Below, in pieces: positions 33,251 to 42,517 of a stretch of DNA of 64,000 nt. The notes below the pieces were generated by a model. The model worked only from the letters and a program-made list of their open reading frames with translations. It did not search any database and was not told where the DNA came from. The stretch is taken from NCBI RefSeq assembly GCF_052156635.1, contig NZ_JBQKUO010000003.1:372001-436000 (forward strand). Reading direction: 5' to 3'. Both the position numbers and the translations under genes were made by a program. The stretch is from Nitrospina sp052156635 (GTDB lineage Bacteria; Nitrospinota; Nitrospinia; Nitrospinales; Nitrospinaceae). The first letter of the stretch is position 1. Each line of letters begins with the position of its first letter.

Positions 33251-36200
33251 CCAAAACCTCGATCGCCTCATCGAACTGGTACAACCGGATGGATTTGGTC
33301 AGCTTCATCCACAGGTCATTCAGGGTGGAGCCTTCCAGATACCCTCTCAGCGCATTCACCCGTACGGTGGCCCGGCTGTCACTTTCTTCCAGCAAGGCCC
33401 GGAGGTTTTTCATAAGCCTGTCCACCTGCGCATCACACATGGTCAGCGAAAAAGCCGGGGCAGGAGGTTCGGGCTCACTGATTTTTTTCCATTCCAGCAG
33501 CAGGCTCATGAAGTCGTTCACGGATTCCACCAGAATATGCGTGTGAATTTCCTGCTCCTGGCGATTTCCATTATTCAGTGTGTTTTCCAGGATTTCCGCC
33601 TGTTCGTAAAGTAAACTGGCCCCCACATTCCCGGCCACTCCCTTGAGGGTATGCACCAATAATTGCAGATTTTCATAATCCCCCTGGTTGAAGGCGGAGA
33701 GGATTTTTTCTCCATCCCCGGAGTGATTGTCATAGAATCCGGACAGAATTTTGCCGTACTTGGCTCGGTTGCCTCCGATGCGCATCACGCCATCGTCCAC
33801 ATCCAGCCCCATAATCGAGGGCAAGGACATTTCGGGAGATTCGGTCGTTTCCGACTGGGGAGACGCGGTCTCCTGTTGGCGGGTATCCGGTTCACCGGCC
33901 GGCACTGCGGGTGCCGCTTTTTCCCCGGTCGAGGACGTCACCCACCGGCTCAACGTCTTGTACATGACTTCCGGATCGATGGGTTTGGTCACATGGTCGT
34001 TCATGCCCACTGCCGCCGTGCGTTCGCGGTCCCCCGCCATCGCGTTCGCCGTCAGCGCAATCACCGGCAGGCTCTCGAATTGTTTGTCCAGGCGGATCTG
34101 CCGTACCGCCTCGAACCCGTCCATCACCGGCATCTGCACGTCCATGAGCACCACGTCGAACTCCTCGGATGACAGCCGGTCGACCGCCTCCTTCCCGTTG
34201 CCCACAAGGGTGACCTCGAAACCGACATTCTTCAACAACTCCTCCACCACCTCCTGGTTGATTTCGTTGTCTTCCGCCACCAGCACCCGGCGGCCCTGGA
34301 ACGAGGTGGAATCGAATACGCTTTGCGGCGGTGCCGCAGCGCTTCGCAACATGCGGGATTCCTTGTCGTCAAAGAGGTCGGTGACCAGGTCGAACAACTG
34401 CGAAAGGCGAACGGGTTTCACCAGCACCCCGTCGAGCGATTTCCCTTTGATTGGGACCTGGTTCAGGTAATCCAGATCCGGAACCACCAGCACCACCCGG
34501 GAATTTCCGGAATGGGTGCTCAACAGTTTCAGCCGCTCGGAAGTCTCCTCCCAGTGAAGTTTGGTGAATTCCAGGTCGACAAAAACAAGGTCATATGCCT
34601 TATCCGCCGACAACCCCACAATATTTTCTTCCGCTGCATCCATAGATTCCCGGTGCTCCGCGAAAAATCCCAACGACTGCAACATCCCGGTCAGCACTTT
34701 GGACAGCACCGGATTGCTTTCAATCACCAGGGCGTGCCTTTCGGGACCCTCCATTTTGACTTTCACTTTTTCCAGTTCGTTGGGCTCGCACTGGAACGGC
34801 AGGGTTACAAAAAAAGTGCTGCCTTTGCCCGCTTCGCTTTCAATACAGATGCTTCCAAGCATCAGTTCCACCAGTTGCAGGGTGATGGCGAGACCCAGCC
34901 CCGTCCCTCCGTATTGCCGGGTCGTGGAGGCGTCCGCCTGGCTGAAGGCACCGAACACGCTCTCCACCTGTTCCGGGGTCATGCCGATTCCCGTATCCTG
35001 AACCGTAATCTTGAGGGTGACCTGGTTGGGCTTGTCCGGTTCTCCCGGCTCCACATCGGTATAAACCGCAACCGTGCCCTTGCGGGTGAACTTGATGGCG
35101 TTGCTGACCAGGTTGGTCAACACCTGCCCCAGACGCATCGGATCGCCGATCAGGCTTTGCGGAACCTTGGGTGAAGAGAAAAACACCAGTTCCGTTTCCC
35201 GTTTCTCCGCGGCCTGCGCCTGCTCGTAGGCCACGGTTTCCAGAACTTCCAGAAGGTCAAACCGGACGGCTTCCATCTCCATCTTGCCCGCTTCCACCTT
35301 GGAGAAATCCAGGATGTCGTTGATGATGCCGAGCAGGTTCTTGCCGGATCTTTCAATTTTCTCCAGATAATCCTTTTGCTTGGGAGACATTTCATTTTGC
35401 AGGGCCAGGTGGGCCAGCCCCAGGATGGTGTTCATGGGGGTGCGGATTTCGTGGCTCATGTTGGCCAGAAAGCGGCTCTTGGTCTCGTTGGCGGCGACCG
35501 CCTGGCGTTCCGCCTGCCTCAATTCCTCTTCCGCGGTTTTGCGCACGGTGATGTCCCGGCAGATGCCGACAAACCGGCGCTCGCCGTCGATCACCATTTC
35601 ATTGATCAGCAACTCGACCGGGAAAACGGTTCCGTCCCTGTGACGGCCGAACTCCTCGCGCAACTCCCCGAGTATGGTCGGTTGCAGGGTGTTCCTGTAC
35701 CTCGCGATGGCCTCATCGTGGCTTGCCTGGTGGGGTTCCGGCATCAGCATGCTGACGTTCTTCCCGATCACTTCCGAAGGCTCGTATCCAAAGGTGGCCT
35801 GCGCGGCGGGATTGAACACCTCGATGGCCCCTCTCTCATCGATCACGATCAGGGGATCCAGCATGGTTTCCACAATGGCTTCAATTTTTTCCTGCTTTAA
35901 ATCGCATTCGCTGTGCAAGGCCTCGATTTCCTTGTACAACTTCGATTGCTGTGCAAACAGGTCGTTCTTGACGAGGATGTTTTTTCTCAATTCGAGCTGG
36001 GAGACCACCTGGCGGGCCAGCAGCGCCAGGCACCTTCTCTGCTCTTCAGTAAGATGATGCGGTTTCTGGTCGATGGCGCACAGGGTGCCGATCCGATGAC
36101 CGGTGGGGGTCTGCAGGGGGGCGCCGGCGTAGAAAATGACCCTGGGTTCCCCGGTGACGATGGGGTTGTCCGCAAACCGTTCGTCCTCCAGGCTGTTGGG

Positions 36201-36467
36201 AATTTCAAACACCTCTTCCTGCAGAATGGCGTGACCACAAAATGAAACGTTGCGCGGCGTTTCCCGGGCGTTCAACCCGTAATGCGACTTGAACCATTGC
36301 CTGCTTTCATCAATCAGCGAAATCAGGGCAATGGGCACATCGCAGATTTTGGATACCAGTTCGGTCAACTCATCGAACTGCTCCTCCGGGTCGGTATCCA
36401 GCACGTGGTAATCGAACAACGCCTGAAGGCGATCCGCCTCATTTTCCGGTATTTCCGGTTCCAGCAT
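33186..36467 (-). CDS. Hybrid sensor kinase: GAF-PAS-HisKA-HATPase-pseudoREC-REC-HPt
   Basis: 1093 aa with no membrane segments. GAF lies about residues 25-165 (FDELTELVSKICDVPIALISLIDESRQWFKSHYGL) and PAS about 200-310 (DPLIVIDERGAIEVFNPAAQATFGYEPSEVIG). HisKA has phospho-His H339 in NMSHEIRTPMN. HATPase shows NLVSNAIKFT, DTGIGMTPEQ and GTGLGLAITL. A first receiver-like domain is degenerate (LVIESNPVLSKVL). The second is intact, with D776 in LMDVQMPVMDGF. The HPt domain carries H939 in VHTLKGVAGNVG. The C-terminal ~90 residues form a helical tail. It is a phosphorelay kinase, and its central DNA is nearly identical to the next gene. Confidence 0.93.
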   Translation of the reverse strand: MLEPEIPENEADRLQALFDYHVLDTDPEEQFDELTELVSKICDVPIALISLIDESRQWFKSHYGLNARETPRNVSFCGHAILQEEVFEIPNSLEDERFADNPIVTGEPRVIFYAGAPLQTPTGHRIGTLCAIDQKPHHLTEEQRRCLALLARQVVSQLELRKNILVKNDLFAQQSKLYKEIEALHSECDLKQEKIEAIVETMLDPLIVIDERGAIEVFNPAAQATFGYEPSEVIGKNVSMLMPEPHQASHDEAIARYRNTLQPTILGELREEFGRHRDGTVFPVELLINEMVIDGERRFVGICRDITVRKTAEEELRQAERQAVAANETKSRFLANMSHEIRTPMNTILGLAHLALQNEMSPKQKDYLEKIERSGKNLLGIINDILDFSKVEAGKMEMEAVRFDLLEVLETVAYEQAQAAEKRETELVFFSSPKVPQSLIGDPMRLGQVLTNLVSNAIKFTRKGTVAVYTDVEPGEPDKPNQVTLKITVQDTGIGMTPEQVESVFGAFSQADASTTRQYGGTGLGLAITLQLVELMLGSICIESEAGKGSTFFVTLPFQCEPNELEKVKVKMEGPERHALVIESNPVLSKVLTGMLQSLGFFAEHRESMDAAEENIVGLSADKAYDLVFVDLEFTKLHWEETSERLKLLSTHSGNSRVVLVVPDLDYLNQVPIKGKSLDGVLVKPVRLSQLFDLVTDLFDDKESRMLRSAAAPPQSVFDSTSFQGRRVLVAEDNEINQEVVEELLKNVGFEVTLVGNGKEAVDRLSSEEFDVVLMDVQMPVMDGFEAVRQIRLDKQFESLPVIALTANAMAGDRERTAAVGMNDHVTKPIDPEVMYKTLSRWVTSSTGEKAAPAVPAGEPDTRQQETASPQSETTESPEMSLPSIMGLDVDDGVMRIGGNRAKYGKILSGFYDNHSGDGEKILSAFNQGDYENLQLLVHTLKGVAGNVGASLLYEQAEILENTLNNGNRQEQEIHTHILVESVNDFMSLLLEWKKISEPEPPAPAFSLTMCDAQVDRLMKNLRALLEESDSRATVRVNALRGYLEGSTLNDLWMKLTKSIRLYQFDEAIEVLDEIISEKNKQCQEGDVGPFAE
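33960..34330 (-). repeat. Near-identical DNA block shared with 37305-37690 (receiver domains of the two hybrid kinases)
   Basis: The stretch covering the intact receiver and its linker is very similar to 37305-37690, by eye above nine bases in ten. Long runs are identical, including third-codon positions around the phospho-Asp and the FDSTSFQGRRVLVAEDNEINQ segment. The flanking HPt and degenerate receiver parts differ much more. Confidence 0.75.
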
Positions 36468-36534
36468 GAGCGACCCTTTCTTAATGATTCCGTCCGGTAT
36501 TTCTTAATTTGTTAACGGCCCGCGCCGACCGGGA

Positions 36535-39500
36535 TCACCGCGATGCCACCCCGGCCTTCTGGCACTGCCGCTTTCTTTGCCAGGTGATTTTCTGCAAAAG
36601 CTGCAACGCTTCATCAAACTGGTACACTTCGATGCATTCCTTGAGACGTTTCCAATCGTCGTGCAGGGGGGACCCTTCCAGGTAGCCCCGGAGCGCGGCG
36701 ACTCGGACCGTGGCCCGGCTGTCGCTTTCTTCCAAGAGGGACTGGAGGTTTTGCAACAGGATTCCCGCCTGCTCATCGCACATGGAGTTTCGTGAAGACA
36801 GCGGAATCAACGGTTCGCGAACCGGCTTGTCCATTCCTTTCCATTCGCCGAGCGGGTCCATGACCTGTTCCAGGGAATTCAGGAACTCCTGCAACTGGTT
36901 TTCATGGTCCTTCCCATTGCCCGCCCTCAATGCCTGCTCCAGCATTTCCGCCTGCTCGAACAATGCATCGGCGCCCACGTTGCCCGCCACACCCTTGAGG
37001 GTGTGCACCGCTATGCGCAAACCCTGCGTGTCGTTTTTTTCGAACGCGGACCGAATCTTCTCCCCGTCTCCCGCATGGTTCTCATAAAAGCCGGTGAGGA
37101 TTTTCCGGTACCGATCCCGGTTGCCTCCCATCCGTTTCAAACCGATTTCCACGTTGAGGCCCGGAATGTCGGGGAAACCGTTGCCGGAAGTCTCGACACC
37201 GTCTTTGCGCAATTTCTCCACCGGAGGTTCGGCGGTTTTATCTTTCACCGGGGGAGGCTCCGCAGGCTTTTCGGATTCAACGCGGGCGGGGCTTTCTATC
37301 CACCGGCTCAACGTTTTGTACATGGCTTCCGGATCGATGGGCTTGGTCACATGGTCGTTCATGCCCGCCTCCGCCGTGCGTTCCCGGTCCCCCGCCATCG
37401 CGTTCGCCGTCAGCGCAACCACCGGCAGGCTCTCGAATTTTTTGTTCAGGCGGATCTGCCGTGCCGCTTCAAACCCGTCCATCACCGGCATCTGCAGGTC
37501 CATGAGCACCACGTCGAACTCTTCGGATGACAGCCGGTCGACCGCCGCTTTTCCGTCGCCCACCAGGGTGACCTCGAAACCGACCTTCTGCAACAGCTCC
37601 TCCACCACCTCCTGGTTGATTTCGTTGTCTTCCGCCACCAGCACCCTGCGGCCCTGGAACGAGGTGGAATCGAATACGCTTTGCGGCTTGCGGGAAGCCC
37701 TTCGCATCATGTGGGTGTCCTTGCCGTGGAAAAGGTTGGTGACCAGGTCGAACAACTGCGAGAGGCGAACGGGCTTCACCAGCAACCCGTCGATCGATTC
37801 CCCCTCCACCGTCACCAGGTGCAGGAATTCCTCCTGCGGAGCGATGAGGACCACTTTCAGACGTCCGGATTGCGGGTTGATGGTTTTCAGCCGCTCGCAA
37901 GTCTCGTTCCAGCCTGACTGCACCAGGCCCAGGTCCAGAAGAACCAGATGGTAAGGATTCGCCGATCCGGCCTTTTTCAATATCCGTTCGCCGCTTTCCA
38001 AATTCGAAGCGTAATCGGTGTCAAAGGAAACGGACCTCAACATCCCTTCCAGCATTTTGGCGGAAACCGGATTGCTCTCGATCACGAGGGCCCGGTTCTG
38101 AATTCCACCGGATTGGCTTCTGGCTCTTTCCAGTACTTCCTGCTCGCACTCGAAGGGCAGGACCACGGTGAACGTCGTACCTCGGCCCGGTTCACTTTCC
38201 AGATGGATGCGTCCGCGCATCAGTTCCACCAGCTGCCGGGTGATGGCCAGCCCCAGCCCGGTGCCCCCGAACTTCCGGGTGGTGGACGCGTCCGCCTGCG
38301 TGAACGCCCCGAACACCCCCTGCACCTGGTCCTCGGTCATGCCGATGCCCGTATCCTGGACCGTAATCTTCAATTCCACCCGGTTCTTACTGTTATTGGG
38401 ACTCTCCACCAAATCCGCATACACCGCCACGGTGCCCTTGCTGGTGAATTTGATTGCGTTGCTGATGAGGTTGGTCAGCACCTGGCTGACCCGCAGGGGG
38501 TCTCCGATCAACCGGTTGGGAACCACGGGGGAGCAGAAAAATACCAGTTCGGTCGCGCACTCCTCCGCAAAATAGGTCTGCTGCTGGGAAATCTGTTCCA
38601 GGGTTTCATGAATATCGAAAGGAATCATCTCCAGGTCCAGCTTGCCCGCTTCCACCTTGGAGAAATCCAGGATGTCGTTGATGATGCCGAGCAGGTTCTG
38701 GCCGGACTTTTCGATTTTTTCCAGGTAGTCCTTCAATTTTGGAGGCACCTCGTTTTGCAGGGCCAGGTGGGCCAGCCCCAGGATGGCGTTCATGGGGGTG
38801 CGGATTTCGTGGCTCATGTTGGCCAGGAAACGGCTCTTGGCTTCGTTGGCGGAAACCGCATCCGTCTGGGCCTGCAACAGCTCCTCTTCTATGGCCTTGC
38901 GTGCGGTGATGTCCGTGTGCGTTCCCACCGCGCGTGTGGGATAGCCCTGCTCATCCCGCTCGACGGTTTTTCCCCGGGTCAGAATCCAGCGGTAACTCCC
39001 GTCCTTGTGGAGCATCCGCACTTCGTATTCGAAATTATCGTCGGACTGTTCCAGATGTTTTTTGATCAGCTCCCCGTAACATTCCAGGTCCTCCGGATGA
39101 ATACGGTCGTAAAAGGTGGCGTTCGTATAGGGCAGTTCATCGGGCTCGTATCCCAGCATGGCCAGCCACTGCGGGCTGAAATAACAATATCCCGTCGTCC
39201 AGTCATCGTCCCAGATGCCGTCCTGCGAGGCATCCAGGACCAGCGAAAAACGCTCCTCGCTTTTGCGGAGGTCTTCCGCGGCTTTCATGCGGCGGGTGAT
39301 GTCCCGGATCACCTTGAACACCACCCGGCCTTCCTGCGTGGAGACGAGGCCTTCCATCACCTCGATCGGAAACTGCGTGCCGTCCTTCTTTATGTGGTGC
39401 CGCAACGCCACTTCGGTGAGCCTCCCTTCCCGCAATTGGCGGAAGGTGCTCACCGTCCCTTCCGGATCGGCGGACAAGTCGTCCACTCTCAATTTCAGCA

Positions 39501-41520
39501 ACTCGTCCCGGGTGTAGCCGTACAATTTTTCAGCCGCCGGGTTGACGTCCCGGATCTGCCTGGTTTCGGCATCGCAAATCAGGATGGTGTCCGATTCAGC
39601 CAGGAACAGCTGGCGGTATTTTCCCGCCTCGTCCCTCGCCCGGGTTTCATTTTCCTGAAGCTCGGCCTGCCGCAATTCAGTTTCGGCCTGCCGCCGTTTC
39701 AAGACCAGTGTCACGACCACCGCAAAAAACAACACGAACAGGAGAACGACAAAGATCCTCTCCAGGGTCCGGGAAGACCGGTAGGCCTCGTCCACGTCCA
39801 TTTCGGTGGTGATCCCGATATTGTATTCAGGCAGCCAGGTCCAGGCTCCCACCACCGGGACGCCGCGGTAATCCCGGTAACCTTCCACGTCCAGTCCGGT
39901 TTCCCCTTTCAGGGCGCTCTGGACCATGCGGGTGAAGGGCTGCTTGTCGCGTGGAACCGAAGGACGGTGCCCTTTCAGGATGTTTCCACCGGGGTTGCGG
40001 ATCTGCACTTTCATGGTGGACTGGTTCGGAAGGTGCTGGGTCATCCCGATCCGTTTGAGGTGACCGAGGAACCGGCTTCCGCCGATCATGTACCCTTCGG
40101 AATTGAACGCGTAGGCCTCCCCCGATTCGCCAAAGAAAGACACTTCCAGCGATTTGCCGAAAGCCCTCGCCGGACGCAGGCGGAAGCCCAGCACGGCGAT
40201 GGTCTCCCCGTGTTCATTGAATACCGGGGAAGCGGCGAAAATGGTGGGCTGGTTTTCGCGGTCCACCCCGTCCAGGTCCGGAAGCATCACTTCGCCCCAG
40301 AAGGGGGAGGAAAACACCACCTCGCCCCGCAACACCTCCTTGACGAACTGCTTGTCCTTCAACAGGGACTGGCCGACCGGTTCATCCAGCAGGGCCGCCA
40401 TGGTGAGCCCGGAAGGGTGAATGACCACGAACCCGACGTGGTCCTGGTTCTTGTGGAACGGGCCCAAAAACCTCCGCAAATCGTTCATTTCCCTGGAAGC
40501 CATCAATTCCTTCTTCGTGCGCAATCCGTTTGAAACCTTTTCGGCGAGGGACTGGATGTTCTTCTGGATGCGCGGGTCCCGGCTCCAGTATTTCACCATC
40601 TGCATTTCGCGCTGGACCAGCGAACGGATGGATTCCACGTTGATTTTCAGATTGGTGGTGAGCAGGTTGGCGATGTTGCTTTTGTTTTCGCGGTCCACCA
40701 GCTGGAAACCGCCCCAGCCAATGACGATCATGAAAAAACAGAACACGATCGGCAAAACCGTGATGGAAGAATATTCCTCGAGTAACAGCGCCATGGTGAG
40801 AATGAAAAACGTCATCAACACCACGGACAACGCCAGGTTGTCCTTGTCGATGACCACGGTCAAAGCGTGGCCCAGCTCCGGGGCCGGGATAAACACCGAT
40901 GCGGACATGCCGGTGTAGTGCATGCCCGCCACGGCCAGTCCCATAATCAGGGAGGCCACCACCTTGCAAGGACATCCCTTAAAGGGACCGCCTTCCCGGA
41001 TTTTCAGAACGATGTACAGGGCGGCCATGGAGGCGGTGACGGCAATCAGGATGGAAAGGAGAAAGGGAACCAGCTTGTAATGCTGGGTGGCTTCCAGGGT
41101 CATGGCGTGCATGCCGGAGTAATGCATGACGCAGATTCCGGCACCCATGATGAGTCCGCCCAGAACCACTTTCTGGACCATGCGTTCCATTTTGACCACC
41201 ATGTAAATACCAATACCGGAGGCCACGATGGCGGCAATCAGGGAAAGGGCGGTGATCCACGGGTCGTAAGAGACCGGGATGGGAAGGTTGTATGCCAGCA
41301 TGCCGATAAAGTGCATCGACCAGATGCCACCACCCATGCAAACGGCACTGCTGATGACCAGAAAGTTTTTAAAAGAAACTTCTTCTTTCTTGATGCGGTT
41401 CATCACATCAAGCGCGGTGTAGGACGCAAATACCGCAATCAGGTAGGATAACGCAACAAGCCCATAAGAAAATGAGCCTTGAAGGGGCGAGGTTTCCTGG
41501 GTGATGGCTGGGAAAATCAT
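36535..41520 (-). CDS. Giant hybrid sensor kinase: MHYT membrane domain-sensor-PAS-PAS-HisKA-HATPase-pseudoREC-REC-HPt
   Basis: 1661 aa from ATG 41520 (AAGGA eight bases upstream; a TTG 15 codons earlier is open). The N-terminal seven-helix MHYT domain has its three motifs MHFIGM, MHYSGM and MHYTGM (H70, H133, H201), proposed to bind copper and sense O2, CO or NO. A further helix pair brackets a large periplasmic domain (about 290-600, Cache-like). Then come two PAS domains, HisKA H904 (SHEIRTPMN), HATPase, a degenerate receiver, an intact receiver with D1341 (LMDLQMPVMDGF) and HPt H1506 (VHTLKGVAGNVG). It lies just upstream of its paralogue, which lacks the membrane half. Confidence 0.92.
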   Translation of the reverse strand: MIFPAITQETSPLQGSFSYGLVALSYLIAVFASYTALDVMNRIKKEEVSFKNFLVISSAVCMGGGIWSMHFIGMLAYNLPIPVSYDPWITALSLIAAIVASGIGIYMVVKMERMVQKVVLGGLIMGAGICVMHYSGMHAMTLEATQHYKLVPFLLSILIAVTASMAALYIVLKIREGGPFKGCPCKVVASLIMGLAVAGMHYTGMSASVFIPAPELGHALTVVIDKDNLALSVVLMTFFILTMALLLEEYSSITVLPIVFCFFMIVIGWGGFQLVDRENKSNIANLLTTNLKINVESIRSLVQREMQMVKYWSRDPRIQKNIQSLAEKVSNGLRTKKELMASREMNDLRRFLGPFHKNQDHVGFVVIHPSGLTMAALLDEPVGQSLLKDKQFVKEVLRGEVVFSSPFWGEVMLPDLDGVDRENQPTIFAASPVFNEHGETIAVLGFRLRPARAFGKSLEVSFFGESGEAYAFNSEGYMIGGSRFLGHLKRIGMTQHLPNQSTMKVQIRNPGGNILKGHRPSVPRDKQPFTRMVQSALKGETGLDVEGYRDYRGVPVVGAWTWLPEYNIGITTEMDVDEAYRSSRTLERIFVVLLFVLFFAVVVTLVLKRRQAETELRQAELQENETRARDEAGKYRQLFLAESDTILICDAETRQIRDVNPAAEKLYGYTRDELLKLRVDDLSADPEGTVSTFRQLREGRLTEVALRHHIKKDGTQFPIEVMEGLVSTQEGRVVFKVIRDITRRMKAAEDLRKSEERFSLVLDASQDGIWDDDWTTGYCYFSPQWLAMLGYEPDELPYTNATFYDRIHPEDLECYGELIKKHLEQSDDNFEYEVRMLHKDGSYRWILTRGKTVERDEQGYPTRAVGTHTDITARKAIEEELLQAQTDAVSANEAKSRFLANMSHEIRTPMNAILGLAHLALQNEVPPKLKDYLEKIEKSGQNLLGIINDILDFSKVEAGKLDLEMIPFDIHETLEQISQQQTYFAEECATELVFFCSPVVPNRLIGDPLRVSQVLTNLISNAIKFTSKGTVAVYADLVESPNNSKNRVELKITVQDTGIGMTEDQVQGVFGAFTQADASTTRKFGGTGLGLAITRQLVELMRGRIHLESEPGRGTTFTVVLPFECEQEVLERARSQSGGIQNRALVIESNPVSAKMLEGMLRSVSFDTDYASNLESGERILKKAGSANPYHLVLLDLGLVQSGWNETCERLKTINPQSGRLKVVLIAPQEEFLHLVTVEGESIDGLLVKPVRLSQLFDLVTNLFHGKDTHMMRRASRKPQSVFDSTSFQGRRVLVAEDNEINQEVVEELLQKVGFEVTLVGDGKAAVDRLSSEEFDVVLMDLQMPVMDGFEAARQIRLNKKFESLPVVALTANAMAGDRERTAEAGMNDHVTKPIDPEAMYKTLSRWIESPARVESEKPAEPPPVKDKTAEPPVEKLRKDGVETSGNGFPDIPGLNVEIGLKRMGGNRDRYRKILTGFYENHAGDGEKIRSAFEKNDTQGLRIAVHTLKGVAGNVGADALFEQAEMLEQALRAGNGKDHENQLQEFLNSLEQVMDPLGEWKGMDKPVREPLIPLSSRNSMCDEQAGILLQNLQSLLEESDSRATVRVAALRGYLEGSPLHDDWKRLKECIEVYQFDEALQLLQKITWQRKRQCQKAGVASR
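37305..37690 (-). repeat. Second copy of the near-identical receiver-domain block
   Basis: Partner of 33960-34330. A further shorter near-identical block covers the HisKA entry region in both genes (around 35280-35460 and 38635-38820). This mosaic similarity suggests tandem duplication followed by gene conversion limited to the receiver and HisKA parts. Confidence 0.72.
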
Positions 41521-41943
41521 TCTCCAAGTCCTTCCAAAGAGGCCCTTCGTGATCTTCTGTGACAATAAAAATGATAAAGGGGTTTTCAGGTGAAGGCAAA
41601 TTCAAAAAGCGGCTCGACACAAACGTTTACACCCTGAAAATCAAGGCAATTACCATTTTTCCGACTAGTTCGAAGATCCTAAACTCGCCAGACCCTGCGC
41701 CGGATTCGGGGCTTTCTCCTGTCCCAAATAATCTATCCCGAAAAAGCCTTCAAATAATTGGCGTTTTGGATTGAAAAAAGTGCCGGGCCGGACAGGGGGA
41801 CGAGGGCGCGGGACCCCTGACTGCAAAAGAGTAAAGAAAACGAAAAGCTGGACAGGATTCTAAAATCGGCAAGGTTATGTCTACATGCAGGTCAGGATGG
41901 ACACAAAAAATGAAGGCATCGGTACGGGCCGGGTAGGAACGCC

Positions 41944-42324
41944 TCACCCACTGCCGTAGGGACGGGTGAGGATTTCCAGCAGGTGGCCGGAAGGTTCCTC
42001 GAAGTACACGCCGCGTCCGCCGTCGCGGCGGTTGATCTCTCCCAGCTTCTTCTGCTGGGGGTCGGCCCAGTAAGGCAAACCGCGTTCCTGGATGCGGCCG
42101 AAGATCTGGTCGAACTCCTTTTCGTTCACCAGAAAGGCGTAGTGCTGGGTGTCGATGGCATCGGTGATCTGCAGAAAGTCGAGGCTGACGTTGTTGCTGG
42201 TTTTGACAATGAGGAAGGACTCGTACACTTCAGGAGTGGCGAGGCCCAGAATATCCGCCACGAAGTGCGCGGATTTTTTTTTGTCCGCCACATAGATGAT
42301 GGTGTGGTTCAGCTCGACGCCCAT
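41944..42324 (-). CDS. VOC/glyoxalase-family protein
   Basis: 126 aa, one vicinal oxygen chelate domain. The two beta-alpha-beta-beta-beta modules begin at VELNHTIIYVADKKKSAHFVADILGL and TQHYAFLVNEKEFDQIFGRIQERGL. Likely metal ligands are H7, the His of TQHYAF and the Glu of HLLEILTRPYG. Some members are glyoxalases, some dioxygenases, some fosfomycin-resistance or bleomycin-binding proteins; the sequence does not distinguish. It is a lone gene between the giant kinase and a REC-HD-GYP gene. Confidence 0.82.
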   Translation of the reverse strand: MGVELNHTIIYVADKKKSAHFVADILGLATPEVYESFLIVKTSNNVSLDFLQITDAIDTQHYAFLVNEKEFDQIFGRIQERGLPYWADPQQKKLGEINRRDGGRGVYFEEPSGHLLEILTRPYGSG

Positions 42325-42517
42325 GACGCTTCCTCATCGCCGCCCCGGATGGAGGGCGGCCCCGGTGGATTGAATTCATGTACTTCCATCATAAAAAATC
42401 GAAGGGGTGAATTCAATTCATTAACCGGGAGGGAGCGGCTTTCGGATTCAGGCGAAGGTGAAGGGTCGACCGCGCCCGCGCACCGTTTTCAGATGTGGCT
42501 GGGAGAGGTGTCCCCGA

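Noticed and set aside
37948..40533. 861-codon open frame on the plus strand opposite the giant kinase
   Set aside because: It is the antisense of the MHYT/PAS kinase. The translation is His/Gln/Gly-rich with no motif, typical of a high-GC shadow frame, and no ribosome-binding site precedes it.
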